A stretch of 29,345 bases of DNA from CAYQUC01 sp964420605 (GTDB taxonomy: Bacteria; Pseudomonadota; Gammaproteobacteria; UBA6429; Thiohalophilaceae), in NCBI GenBank assembly GCA_964420605.1, contig CAYQUC010000039.1, positions 1 through 29,345 on the forward strand, read 5' to 3'. Below, in pieces: positions 15,003 through 22,959 of the stretch (within the stretch, counting starts at the first letter, position 1; each line of letters starts with the position of its first letter). Below the pieces are notes generated by a model that was not told the DNA's origin, did not search any database, and worked only from the letters and a program-made list of their open reading frames with translations. The position numbers were made by a program, and so were the translations under genes.

Positions 15003-16202
15003 ATGGCAATCACGATGATAATTAAATATCAAATATTTAAAACCAGCATCATACTAATGGTATTCAGTGTTAATTTTAATCCGGTGTACAGTGCCCCCAC
15101 TATTCCAACATCCGATAATGAAGTCCTGCTAATATTAGAAAAATCATCGTTGCGTTCAAACGTTGAAAAAATAAAATTACAATTACACCGTAATAAAAAT
15201 TCTACAACAGCGTTAATTAAAATTCTACAAAATACTATAGAACGAGGTAAATTAAATACCGAGCCACGGTATATTGGTTTGGTATCATCCTATGTCGATT
15301 CATATTTACAAACACAACCTACTAATGTCGAATTTAAAATACTAAAAGCGACACTACTACAACACGATCACCAGTTCGATGCAGCCATAACATTATTAAA
15401 CAACGTCATTAGCGACACTCCAACAGCAACTAATGCACGATTACTGCGTGCCTCGGTATTACAAGTTCAAGCAAAATACCACGCAGCTCAACAAGATTGT
15501 TATTCGCTATTGGGTGTTACCAGTCACTTAGTCACCCTCGCTTGTATTGCACAAATAAACGGTTTAACTAAAAACACCTTACAAAACTACAACACCTTAT
15601 ACACTATAATAAAACAGAGCAGTCAAAATCCGCTCGCAGAATTAAGCTGGTCGTATGATATACTGGCACAACTAGCCTTGCAGCTTGGTAAAACTAACTT
15701 AGCACAACAGCACTTGCTCGATGGACTCAAACTTGCACCGAATAATATCCCACTATTAAATCGATATGCCGATTTATTAATAAGCCAGAAAAAATTTAAC
15801 AAGGTATTCAAATTACTTGAGAATAAAAATAACGATTTTACGGTTTTATTACGACTAGCCATTGCAGAAAAAAATAGCTCAAGTAATACAAATTATAAAC
15901 AACAGTTTTTAAATCGTTTGCACAAAATGTTAGCAACGCGCGATGTCACCCACCAGCGAGAAATTGCTGCATTTTATTTATTTGTGACGCAAGATAAAAG
16001 CAAAGCGCTAATATCGGCCAAACAAAACTGGATGGTTCAAAAAGAACTTTACGATGCACAACTACTAGTATTGTGTGCCATCAGCAATAAAGATAAAAAT
16101 AGCGCCAAACCTGTTCTCGATTGGTATAAACACAATGCCATTACCGATATACGATTAACCAACAGTATAAACACCCTATTAACGACAGCGTTACAATCAT
16201 GA
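15003..16202 (+). CDS. Exported TPR-repeat protein
   Basis: 399 residues. An N-terminal signal (hydrophobic IILMVFSV, likely cleavage near VYSA at residue 31) is followed by helical repeats of tetratricopeptide type, clearest at about 105-165 (FKILKATLLQHDHQFDAAITLLNNVI... and ARLLRASVLQVQAKYHAAQQD) and 215-275 (LAQLALQLGKTNLAQQHLLDGLKL...LLNRYADLLISQKKF). Such proteins act as scaffolds. Its TGA overlaps the ATG of the HupE gene (ATGA), so the products are probably made together and may interact in the periplasm. No strong ribosome binding site precedes the ATG, which fits low expression after the hairpin at 14941-14989. Confidence 0.82.
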   Translation: MAITMIIKYQIFKTSIILMVFSVNFNPVYSAPTIPTSDNEVLLILEKSSLRSNVEKIKLQLHRNKNSTTALIKILQNTIERGKLNTEPRYIGLVSSYVDSYLQTQPTNVEFKILKATLLQHDHQFDAAITLLNNVISDTPTATNARLLRASVLQVQAKYHAAQQDCYSLLGVTSHLVTLACIAQINGLTKNTLQNYNTLYTIIKQSSQNPLAELSWSYDILAQLALQLGKTNLAQQHLLDGLKLAPNNIPLLNRYADLLISQKKFNKVFKLLENKNNDFTVLLRLAIAEKNSSSNTNYKQQFLNRLHKMLATRDVTHQREIAAFYLFVTQDKSKALISAKQNWMVQKELYDAQLLVLCAISNKDKNSAKPVLDWYKHNAITDIRLTNSINTLLTTALQS

Positions 16203-17317
16203 TTAAAAAAATATCCAGTACTTTGCTTTTATTAGCACTACTCTTGGTGGCATTACCTAGTTATGCGCACACCACATCTACAAGCTATTTAAATTTCAAC
16301 TTAACGGGTCAATTTATTACAGGAACATGGCAGGTAAGTTTGAACGATATTCATTTAGTTTTGGGCTTGGACACTAATAATGATTCAAAACTAATTTGGT
16401 CCGAACTAAAAACACAGCAGCAGAAAATTATTACCGAACTTAATCGTTCAATTAAATTAACTAGTGTCAATACCAATTGTACTATTTTGTCGAACAAGTT
16501 AATGATTGACCGTCGCGCACTCGCAGTATTTTTATCAATACCCTTTAAAACCGACTGCCTATCAACTGTTAATTTTAATATTCACTATAATTTCTTATTT
16601 GAGCAAGATGCGTTTCATAAGAACATAATCAGCATTGACAACAATCATAATACCAGCATTGCCATTTTAAGTTATTCTAATAGAAGCTATCATTATGATA
16701 CGTCAAACTCAAATAGACTCAGTCACTTTTTCGATTTTATTATTCAAGGAATCATTCATGTTTTAATCGGTTTGGATCACGTGTTATTTGTTATTTGCTT
16801 ATTGCTATCAGCAACCTTACTTGTTAATTACCAAAACTCACCAAGACCCAAAGTAAAATCACTATTAAGTAACACTTTTAAATTAGTAACCGCATTTACC
16901 ATAGCGCATTCAATCACATTAATATTGGCCGCAACAAAAACAGTCAGTTTATCACCCGACATTATCGAACCTATTATTGCATTTTCAGTTGTTGTGTTAG
17001 CCATATTAAATTTAGTATCTCGTAAACAATATCGACATTGGCCCATCGTATTTATTTTTGGATTAATTCACGGTTTTGGTTTTGCATTTGTCTTGGACGA
17101 TATAACATTACCCACAGGATCACTGCTAAGTGCTTTATTTGGCTTTAATGTCGGTGTCGAACTTGGTCAACTAATAATTGTCGTTAGCATATTACCAATT
17201 CTGTATTTAATGTACTCAAAAAAATACTACCAACAATTAATTATACCCGTCTCCTCTGTTGTCATTGCAGCAATTGGATTATTTTGGTTTGTGCAACGTA
17301 CCAGCGATTTTGTTTAA
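16199..17317 (+). CDS. HupE/UreJ-family membrane protein with EF-hand-like N-terminal domain
   Basis: 372 residues. A signal peptide (cleavage near SYA at 21-23) leads to a periplasmic domain of about 150 residues. This contains a textbook EF-hand loop, DTNNDSKLIWSE (D58 to E69), which could bind calcium. The C-terminal half has about seven spans with the HupE/UreJ_2 motifs H187, GLDHVLF (D193, H194), TIAHSITL (H237), HGFGFA (H291) and FNVGVELGQ. HupE/UreJ proteins are linked to nickel or cobalt uptake, but this longer form is uncharacterised and the metal is uncertain. It is the last gene of the operon and overlaps the TPR gene. Confidence 0.87.
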   Translation: MIKKISSTLLLLALLLVALPSYAHTTSTSYLNFNLTGQFITGTWQVSLNDIHLVLGLDTNNDSKLIWSELKTQQQKIITELNRSIKLTSVNTNCTILSNKLMIDRRALAVFLSIPFKTDCLSTVNFNIHYNFLFEQDAFHKNIISIDNNHNTSIAILSYSNRSYHYDTSNSNRLSHFFDFIIQGIIHVLIGLDHVLFVICLLLSATLLVNYQNSPRPKVKSLLSNTFKLVTAFTIAHSITLILAATKTVSLSPDIIEPIIAFSVVVLAILNLVSRKQYRHWPIVFIFGLIHGFGFAFVLDDITLPTGSLLSALFGFNVGVELGQLIIVVSILPILYLMYSKKYYQQLIIPVSSVVIAAIGLFWFVQRTSDFV

Positions 17318-17471
17318 CTATGCTAAACATTAATTCACTTTTATGAATAAAAGTTTAGTATTAATTTACATTTTACAATTTCTAAACAACAACTCTAAAC
17401 CTTACTGTTTTTCCAATTAGAGTCTGATATTATTGTTAACTTAATTTTTGTAAACTTAAAAGGAGTTAATT

Positions 17472-17825
17472 ATGTTTGGAGCATTAAAAGATAAAATTGG
17501 TGGCGGCGCAATTGATAAAGCAGTAGAAAAATTTGCACCAGCCTTAACGGAACATTTAGATAAAATTAAATCATTAAAACCAACCGATGTTAATGACGAT
17601 GGTAAATTCGACTCATTAATCATTGCCCCAATGCTAATATCAATTTCAGGAGCCAGTGCTGGTGTTACCAAGCTTATTCCAAAATTCGATGATCGATTTA
17701 AAACAGCCATGTTTCACGTAAGAAATGAATTAATTGTAGTCAAAGATGATAAAGTGACAATTGTTGAAGGTGGACAGTCTAAACTACCAACGGTATTAGT
17801 TGAAGGTTTTAAAAAATCAGCTTAA
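17472..17825 (+). CDS. Small uncharacterised protein with EF-hand-like loop
   Basis: 117 residues, no signal peptide. The N-terminus is probably an amphipathic helix (FGALKDKIGGGAIDKAVEKF). DVNDDGKFDSLI (39-50) resembles an EF-hand or dockerin calcium loop, with a non-acidic last position. A hydrophobic stretch IIAPMLISISGASAGV (50-65) follows. No family is recognised. AAGGAG 7 nt before the ATG is a strong ribosome binding site and suggests good expression. It is monocistronic: a 154-bp gap with an AT-rich dyad (ACTTTTAT/ATAAAAGT, 17337-17354) precedes it and a bidirectional terminator follows. Confidence 0.75.
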   Translation: MFGALKDKIGGGAIDKAVEKFAPALTEHLDKIKSLKPTDVNDDGKFDSLIIAPMLISISGASAGVTKLIPKFDDRFKTAMFHVRNELIVVKDDKVTIVEGGQSKLPTVLVEGFKKSA

Positions 17826-17857
17826 TTAATTCTTCATTACTGATTTTGTATTAAAAT

Positions 17858-17900
17858 AATTCGCATACATTGTTTAAACAAGATATGCGAATTTTTATTT
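17858..17900. terminator. Bidirectional Rho-independent terminator
   Basis: AATTCGCATA (17858-17867) pairs perfectly with TATGCGAATT (17884-17893), and the loop contains a second palindrome, TTGTTTAAACAA. TTTTTATTT follows on the plus strand, and an A-rich stretch (about 17851-17859) gives a U-run on the minus strand. It lies between the convergent genes ending at 17825 and 17899 and serves both. Confidence 0.8.
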
Positions 17901-18480
17901 AAATCGTAACAACTTCATCTTGAAAATGGCGCGTACCACGATCATCTAGCCAACTGATTGAAATCGGAAAATCACAAATTTTACCGAAGCCCATAGTAGT
18001 CACCGCAAAAATATCAAACACCACACCGGGTAATATTTCTGAAATTGGAAAACTTGCGCGCGAATCAATAACCGTTAAACGTGGTTTCAGAGCAGGATCT
18101 TTAATTTCAACATGGTCACTGACACCATTTACAACTTCTTCATTTTTGATCACACGAATCGGATCACCAATAATAAGATCAATGTCGCGTGCAGGAACGA
18201 TACCGGTGTTTTTTAGTACCAGTCTTAATTGACTTTGAGCATTTCGTTTCGCTGTCAGCATTAGTGCCACTTCGGCACTTTTGTAACGCTCTAAGATCGG
18301 TTTTTGGGTACCGGAGTTAGGCTTGTTGTTTGCCCCCCGAGTCACCATATTATCCGCTGCTTGGTGTTGACCTGCACGGCGATACGCTAAAATTGAAATA
18401 ACTAGGGCCAATAACGCTATTAGCAAAACAGCTAATTGATACCACTGTGTCGGTGAAATATTCTCAATTACATCCATCAT
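17899..18480 (-). CDS. Uncharacterised single-span membrane protein
   Basis: 193 residues. One transmembrane helix (about 14-33: YQLAVLLIALLALVISILAY) is followed by a basic, flexible segment and a C-terminal domain rich in beta strands (VALMLTAKRNAQSQLRLVLKNTGIVPARDIDLIIG...SWLDDRGTRHFQDEVV). The stretch LVLKNTGIVPARDIDL resembles the immunoglobulin-like beta folds of other small membrane-anchored proteins, but no named family is recognised. GGAAG about 8 nt before the ATG at 18480 supports the start. Monocistronic. Confidence 0.72.
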   Translation of the reverse strand: MMDVIENISPTQWYQLAVLLIALLALVISILAYRRAGQHQAADNMVTRGANNKPNSGTQKPILERYKSAEVALMLTAKRNAQSQLRLVLKNTGIVPARDIDLIIGDPIRVIKNEEVVNGVSDHVEIKDPALKPRLTVIDSRASFPISEILPGVVFDIFAVTTMGFGKICDFPISISWLDDRGTRHFQDEVVTI

Positions 18481-18844
18481 ATTTTACACTTCCTTATTGT
18501 CAGCTAATTACCAGTGCGTTTTCAAAACCAAAACTAGCTCGTCATACATTCGAGCTGCCGAGCAACACCGTGTGCTCTATTTTAGAGCAATTTAGTCTAC
18601 AGTAGCATTAGTAATACCCCTTAACATTGATTATTTTTCCCACAAATTTTATGTTAAGTATCGATTCTATCGAAATTTCCCTTTATTTTCTCATGTTTCT
18701 TGTAATGACACCGATACTAGTATTACGTCGAAATTAAGTATCGTTTTCGGTTTAAAAAAGAGCAGTTAAAACAACAAGTTAATAAGCGAAGATAGCAATA
18801 ATAAATAAACAATAGTCGGAGCGGCACGAAAGGCACAATTCAAA
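18481..18844. promoter_or_regulatory. Intergenic region with repeated AGTATCG words
   Basis: 364 bp without a gene. TTAAGTATCG occurs at 18654-18663 and again at 18734-18743, and CGATACT, its inverse, at 18712-18718. TCGAAATT is also repeated (about 18670 and 18728). A perfect palindrome, ATACTAGTAT, lies at 18714-18723. The cluster is 100-190 bp upstream of the secreted-protein gene at 18845 and looks like an array of regulator sites. The regulator is unknown. Confidence 0.4.
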
Positions 18845-19552
18845 ATGCATCAGAAAATTTTGACACTAATACTATCATTAACCGCCGCCGCCGCTAGTAG
18901 CACAAGTCACGCCAATGAGTGCATGAACTACATCCCGAGCAGAGCGATATCAGTTGATGGCTTAAAATTGTGTCAATCCAGCTACAATGGTGCCACTGAT
19001 GTTTATAGCTGCCAGGACTATCTGGCGGGAGACACAACCTACCGTGTGTTATACAAGGGTGGTGTTTTACCAAAAGCCATTTTGCGACTCAATAAACAAC
19101 AAGAAGAGCTCGTTTGGTCGACTATATTTGGTGGCAGAAAATTGCACTGTCCATTGCTTGCCCCAAAGGGAATTCACATACACGCAACACATCACGGTAT
19201 CGGAATTTGTTTGGACAATAATGATCAAGCTGTACCGTGCAGTGTTTATGAATATAAAGCATCACGACAAACTGAATCCCATCGCTATTTGGTTTTGTAT
19301 TCAAATAACAAAACTAAACCTCAATTGATTACAGTTCAAACTTTTATTTTTGATGTGACGGTAGATGCCATGACGGCTGAAATTGCCTATCAATTTGGTT
19401 TGAGTTTATTGGATACAATATGCTGCAGTGAACAAGCAATACATTATTTAGAATATGCTTACAATTTGTATCCTAAAGCAAATAAATACAGTAGTGCTTA
19501 CATTAATGCTAAATTCTATTTATCTGCAATTGAACTATCGAGCAAAGAATAA
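18845..19552 (+). CDS. Secreted cysteine-containing protein, uncharacterised
   Basis: 235 residues. A signal peptide (MHQKILTLILSLTAAAASSTSHA, cleavage near residue 23) is followed by a mature protein with eight cysteines (26, 43, 56, 102, 122, 132, 193, 194), an even number that would suit disulfides in the periplasm. The first half is strand-rich. The last 60 residues (LLDTICCSEQAIHYLEYAYNLYPKANKYSSAYINAKFYLSAIEL) look like a helical, TPR-like hairpin. No family is recognised. The start is supported only by the signal peptide and AAGG about 12 nt upstream. A hairpin follows the stop. Confidence 0.72.
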   Translation: MHQKILTLILSLTAAAASSTSHANECMNYIPSRAISVDGLKLCQSSYNGATDVYSCQDYLAGDTTYRVLYKGGVLPKAILRLNKQQEELVWSTIFGGRKLHCPLLAPKGIHIHATHHGIGICLDNNDQAVPCSVYEYKASRQTESHRYLVLYSNNKTKPQLITVQTFIFDVTVDAMTAEIAYQFGLSLLDTICCSEQAIHYLEYAYNLYPKANKYSSAYINAKFYLSAIELSSKE

Positions 19553-19569
19553 AAATATTTAAAATTAAA

Positions 19570-19593
19570 AAAGCACTTCATATGAAGTGCTTT
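19570..19593 (+). terminator. Palindromic terminator hairpin
   Basis: AAAGCACTTC (19570-19579) and GAAGTGCTTT (19584-19593) form a perfect 10-bp stem with an ATAT loop. It comes 17 bp after the stop of the secreted-protein gene and has an A-run upstream and a short T-run downstream. Confidence 0.7.
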
Positions 19594-19938
19594 CATAACA
19601 TACCCATACTCCCTGGAGATTTAGCCCTCACTCCAAACATCCTTGAAATACTACTTCCCTTTTTCATCCATGACACATCCGTGTTAATCCATTTACTTTA
19701 TAATATCAAAGAACATCCTTGCTCTAAAATAATGTATACACCCAAGTCCCATCTGTATAATCGATATTATAAAGTGTTGTTGAATGAACATGCATCCTTA
19801 CATATCCCTGAACAAATAATGAAGTTCCGTTCTTCATCAAGACATTCATATAATCACTCAACGAAACGAATCATAAATAAATTCACCCTTGCGAACAAGA
19901 TAACAGAACAATTTATTAATGCCTGTTTTTTAAAATAG
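19582..19938 (+). CDS. Doubtful open reading frame
   Basis: An open frame of 118 codons whose ATG lies in the loop of the terminator hairpin at 19570-19593, with no ribosome binding site. The product is rich in His, Asn, Ile and Lys, with no recognised domain, signal or regular membrane pattern, as expected for a chance frame in AT-rich DNA. Without it, the 545 bp from 19553 to 20097 hold no gene on either strand. I list it because of its length but think it is probably not translated. Confidence 0.2.
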   Translation: MKCFHNIPILPGDLALTPNILEILLPFFIHDTSVLIHLLYNIKEHPCSKIMYTPKSHLYNRYYKVLLNEHASLHIPEQIMKFRSSSRHSYNHSTKRIINKFTLANKITEQFINACFLK

Positions 19939-20097
19939 ATAACAGAATGTTTTTAAAATGGTGAAATATCAAAATTAGCAGTACAGTTAACATAAATTAG
20001 AGGCTACATTGCACAGTAAAACAGCAGTTACAGTCCAATTTTTAAGCACACAGTGATAGCACTATTTTATTTTTTAATCGACTACCATCATTGCTCA

Positions 20098-20454
20098 TTA
20101 TTTGCCCATATCGAGATCCTGAACTCTGTTTTTTGCTTGCTCACGTGTGTAGAACCGCTGTTCATGAACAAATCCGGATACAACCGACGGTTTAACCTTG
20201 TTAGGCTTATTAACTGAATTAAAACCCATAATTAAATGCTGTGGCAGACCGTCATACAGATGAATCGGGGCAGGATGACCATTACGGTAGCTTGAGATAT
20301 AAACCGCACCAGTTTCAAAGTCCAGAAATGCTGGGATAAAATGTTGCGCTCGGTTACCAGCACTAACCCCACCGGTATTTTTGAAACACAGATTTTCATT
20401 GATCAATTTTTGTGACGTTTCTGAAAACATCAGTGGATATGCTTTAACACACAT
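20098..20454 (-). CDS. Conserved hypothetical protein
   Basis: 118 residues from the preferred start. It has no signal peptide or membrane span. The central part FIPAFLDFETGAVYISSYRNG followed by PAPIHLYDGLP, and the end SVVSGFVHEQRFYTREQA, look like a small conserved proteobacterial domain of unknown function that I have met without a name. I chose the ATG at 20454 because AGGA lies 8 nt upstream; the ATG at 20460 is too close to it, and the frame remains open upstream to 20538 without support. Monocistronic; the neighbours give no functional hint. Confidence 0.72.
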   Translation of the reverse strand: MCVKAYPLMFSETSQKLINENLCFKNTGGVSAGNRAQHFIPAFLDFETGAVYISSYRNGHPAPIHLYDGLPQHLIMGFNSVNKPNKVKPSVVSGFVHEQRFYTREQAKNRVQDLDMGK

Positions 20455-20746
20455 GGTCATATTCCTCATTTTAACTTTATGGTTAAATCTTAGAGGGACA
20501 GCCATGAATACAAACTGAATAAGAGTAGAAATAAACAATTTAAATTAAGTTTATATTCAGCCTAGGTTCTACTGTAGGGTATAACATAACAAACCTGTTA
20601 CTAGTAAAAACACGATTAACAAAATCTAATTGTTTTATGGACAATTTAAATAGTAAAGAATCAACAGTGTAAGTTAATTTACGTTTCTTATACTAGATAC
20701 CATAAAACATAATAATAAATCACGGTTAAATGCAGCAAGGTTAACA

Positions 20747-21109
20747 ATGTATTCGGTATTAATAGTAGAAGACGATGCCGATTATAATAATATATTAACC
20801 GAGGGTTTAAACCAATCTGGTTACCACGTAAAATCCGCTAATAGCGCCAAAATGGGCCTATCATTAACTCAACAGCACAAATTTGATCTCATCATCTGTG
20901 ATGTTTTAATGCCAGAAATGGATGGTTTTGAATTTTTATTAGAAATTAAAAAGTTAAAATTAAATGTAAAATTTATTATGATTTCAGGCGGCGGTATTTC
21001 AAAAAACACGCTTTATTTAGACAATTCTACAGCTATAGGTTCTGATGCGGTTTTAGCTAAACCATTCACCATCAACGAATTAGAAGAACTCATCAAATCA
21101 ATTCTTTAA
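20747..21109 (+). CDS. Single-domain response regulator (CheY-like receiver)
   Basis: A 120-residue stand-alone receiver. The acidic pocket is E8/D9/D10, the phospho-acceptor is D52 in IICDVLMPEMDGF, the switch position is S80 (MISGG) and the conserved Lys is K105 in LAKPF. There is no output domain, so it works by protein contact or in a phosphorelay. AAGG 8 nt upstream of the ATG supports the start. It could take phosphate from the hybrid kinase at 4159-6258, which lacks an Hpt domain, or from an unlinked kinase. It is near the receiver remnants at 21504-22299 but separated from them by 394 bp. Confidence 0.88.
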   Translation: MYSVLIVEDDADYNNILTEGLNQSGYHVKSANSAKMGLSLTQQHKFDLIICDVLMPEMDGFEFLLEIKKLKLNVKFIMISGGGISKNTLYLDNSTAIGSDAVLAKPFTINELEELIKSIL

Positions 21110-21503
21110 CTACAAATTTTTTAATCGTTATAATTCCCCTCACCATACAGAGCACTGTATCTTTAGGTTAATTTCAAACGCTAAACAATTTCCGTATTTA
21201 TAATAATAAAATACCTTATGTAATTACCCCCAAAGAATGTGCTTTAAATATTGAACAGTAGAAAAAACGGCATACCGATTAATTAATTTGTGTATTTATT
21301 TTAGTTAAATCAATAACTCAGTTATGACTTCGTGGTTATCTACTGCAAAACAGTCTATAAATGCTAAAGGTAAACACTTCAAATCAAACCGAATGAAAGG
21401 TAATATCTCTTTAATACGGTCATGAATTGCCTTAGTTATTTTTCTGCAACTGTACCCGTTATTATGATTTTGACCGTTTTAATTTATTTATAGACAGATT
21501 ATT
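21110..21503. other. Non-coding gap with an unassigned open stretch
   Basis: 394 bp without a complete gene. On the minus strand 21305-21478 is open for 57 codons, including KAIHDRIKEILPFIRFDLK and CLPLAFIDCF, but it has no plausible start codon in its first half and no ribosome binding site. It could be the tail of a decayed gene or chance. No promoter or terminator is convincing. Confidence 0.4.
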
Positions 21504-21915
21504 GTGAGTAGAACGATCATATTAGTAATAGAAGATAATAAGTATCATGCTACCCTGATCTGCCGTGCACGTGAAGATATTTCCTCAGACTATGAGTTAA
21601 GCATATGCAGTAATTTACATGATGCACGTGATATTTTAAAAAAACAAATACCTGATTTAATTATTAGCGACCTTAATTTATCTGATGGTAAAACCTTAGA
21701 GTTATTACAAGAATCAGAATAAAAAAATAAATGCCCCATAATATTAATGACTAGCTTTGGTGATAAAAGTATCGCTGTTGAAGTAATAAAATCTGGAACC
21801 ATGGACTATATAATTAAAGATCCAAAAATATGTTGAAAACATTGCCTACACTGTTGAGCGAGCACTTCAAAAGTGGTCTTATTCTGCAGCTGACAAAAAA
21901 ACAGTTACAGAAAAC
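21504..21915 (+). pseudogene. Broken N-terminal receiver of a former hybrid sensor kinase
   Basis: The frame starts with GTG at 21504 (MSRTIILVIEDNKYHATLICRA) and shows the acidic pair E10/D11 and the phospho-acceptor in LIISDLNLSDG. It stops at a TAA at 21720-21722, yet the same frame continues with KNKCPIILMTSFGDKSIAVEVIKSGTMDYIIKDP, the second half of a receiver. It stops again at 21834; removing one A from the run at 21824-21828 restores YVENIAYTVERALQKWSY, the typical linker after such receivers. This linker then runs in frame into the ATG of the next gene at 21916. The original was therefore one longer protein, now broken by one nonsense codon and one frameshift. Confidence 0.8.
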
Positions 21916-22299
21916 ATGACATATAAAACCGTATTGTTAATGGACGATGATGATGACACACTGGCTTTGTATGAAATTAATTTAAATAGATTAGGCTACA
22001 AAGTCCTAACCGCAACAACTGGTGAAGAAACAATTGAGTTATTCAACAAACAGCTCAACTCAGATTGTAGCATAGATGTAATTATTGTTGATTTATCTAT
22101 CCCAGGCGGAATGGGGGGGAAAGAAGTGGCCTCAATCATTAAACAAACAAATCCGAACGTTAAAATAATAGTTTCAAGTGGAAATACTGCAGGGGAAGAA
22201 ATGATGAGTCCTGAAAAATTTGGTTTCGATGCCGCACTCGAAAAAAATTATAATATCGATCATATTAAAAATGTACTGCAGAAAGTATTAAAAAAATAA
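21916..22299 (+). CDS. Receiver domain, probably the C-terminal part of the same decayed hybrid kinase
   Basis: A 127-residue receiver with the acidic cluster DDDDD (10-14), phospho-acceptor D59 in IIVDLSIPGGMGGKEV, the switch serine of IVSSGN and K110 (EKN rather than the usual KP). DLSIPGGMGGKE and VKIIVSSG are typical of the C-terminal receiver of hybrid sensor kinases. There is no ribosome binding site at its ATG, and the frame is open upstream into the linker of the broken receiver at 21504-21915. The kinase core that should lie between the two receivers is missing, so an internal deletion is likely. Whether this fragment is still made is uncertain. Confidence 0.7.
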   Translation: MTYKTVLLMDDDDDTLALYEINLNRLGYKVLTATTGEETIELFNKQLNSDCSIDVIIVDLSIPGGMGGKEVASIIKQTNPNVKIIVSSGNTAGEEMMSPEKFGFDAALEKNYNIDHIKNVLQKVLKK

Positions 22300-22383
22300 T
22301 CATCCTAAACAATACATCAAATATCTAAACATTAACTTTAAACCATTACCCCAATTCAGTTATAAGAAACTCAGCTATACTGG

Positions 22384-22929
22384 CTAAGCCTCTAATTTTA
22401 GTCGTAGCGCTTCTTCTTCTTCATCATAACGATCTAAAATATGTGCAATACGTCGCTTCTCAAACCGAACCCAAGAAATTTCACCGTCCAAAAAAGCACC
22501 GTCAGTGTCATCTATCTTAAGAATAATATTAAGAAAATCGATCCAATTCATACTGATATAACTTTTATTGAGAATAGCGCTGGTATTTTTTGTTGCCGCT
22601 GGAATTAAAGGTTGATCATTTGGACCTTCGATACTTTTAATCTTTAATGAATCATTCTCACCTGGATTAAATTTATCATATAAATTCACACCAGTTGGAA
22701 TTGTGCGTGACGTTATTGGAATGAATACTTCTTGATCTTTTAACAATGTATATAACAAACGATAATCATATTCTTTATGACTTTCAGATATATCTGTCAT
22801 TATATCTTCAATAGTTCGTTCATCTTTCTTTTTAAATCGATCAAAGTAACGAACCACTTTATCCAAGTTAAAGAAATTTTTAGAGTCAATAAATCGCTGA
22901 ATATCCATTAGCTTTAATTTAAGGGACAT
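22384..22929 (-). CDS. SseB-like N-terminal domain protein
   Basis: 181 residues from the preferred ATG at 22929, which has AAGGGG a few bases upstream; an ATG ten codons earlier (22959) is an alternative. The N-terminal 55 residues are charged helices (SLKLKLMDIQRFIDSKNFFNLDKVVRYF). The rest follows the SseB N-terminal pattern: LLYTLLKDQEVFIPI, LIPAATKNTSAILNK (the usual lpaFTs element) and MNWIDFLNIIL, then GAFLDGEISWVRFEKRRIAHIL. SseB-like domains are of unknown biochemical function and often occur with secretion systems, none of which is present here. The family assignment is tentative. Confidence 0.6.
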   Translation of the reverse strand: MSLKLKLMDIQRFIDSKNFFNLDKVVRYFDRFKKKDERTIEDIMTDISESHKEYDYRLLYTLLKDQEVFIPITSRTIPTGVNLYDKFNPGENDSLKIKSIEGPNDQPLIPAATKNTSAILNKSYISMNWIDFLNIILKIDDTDGAFLDGEISWVRFEKRRIAHILDRYDEEEEALRLKLEA

Positions 22930-22959
22930 AATACCCCTTTGGTAATTGATGCTTTTCAT

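Noticed and set aside
21824..21836. Programmed frameshift in the first receiver
   Set aside because: A second, independent lesion (TAA at 21720) in the same domain and the missing kinase core point to decay, not recoding.
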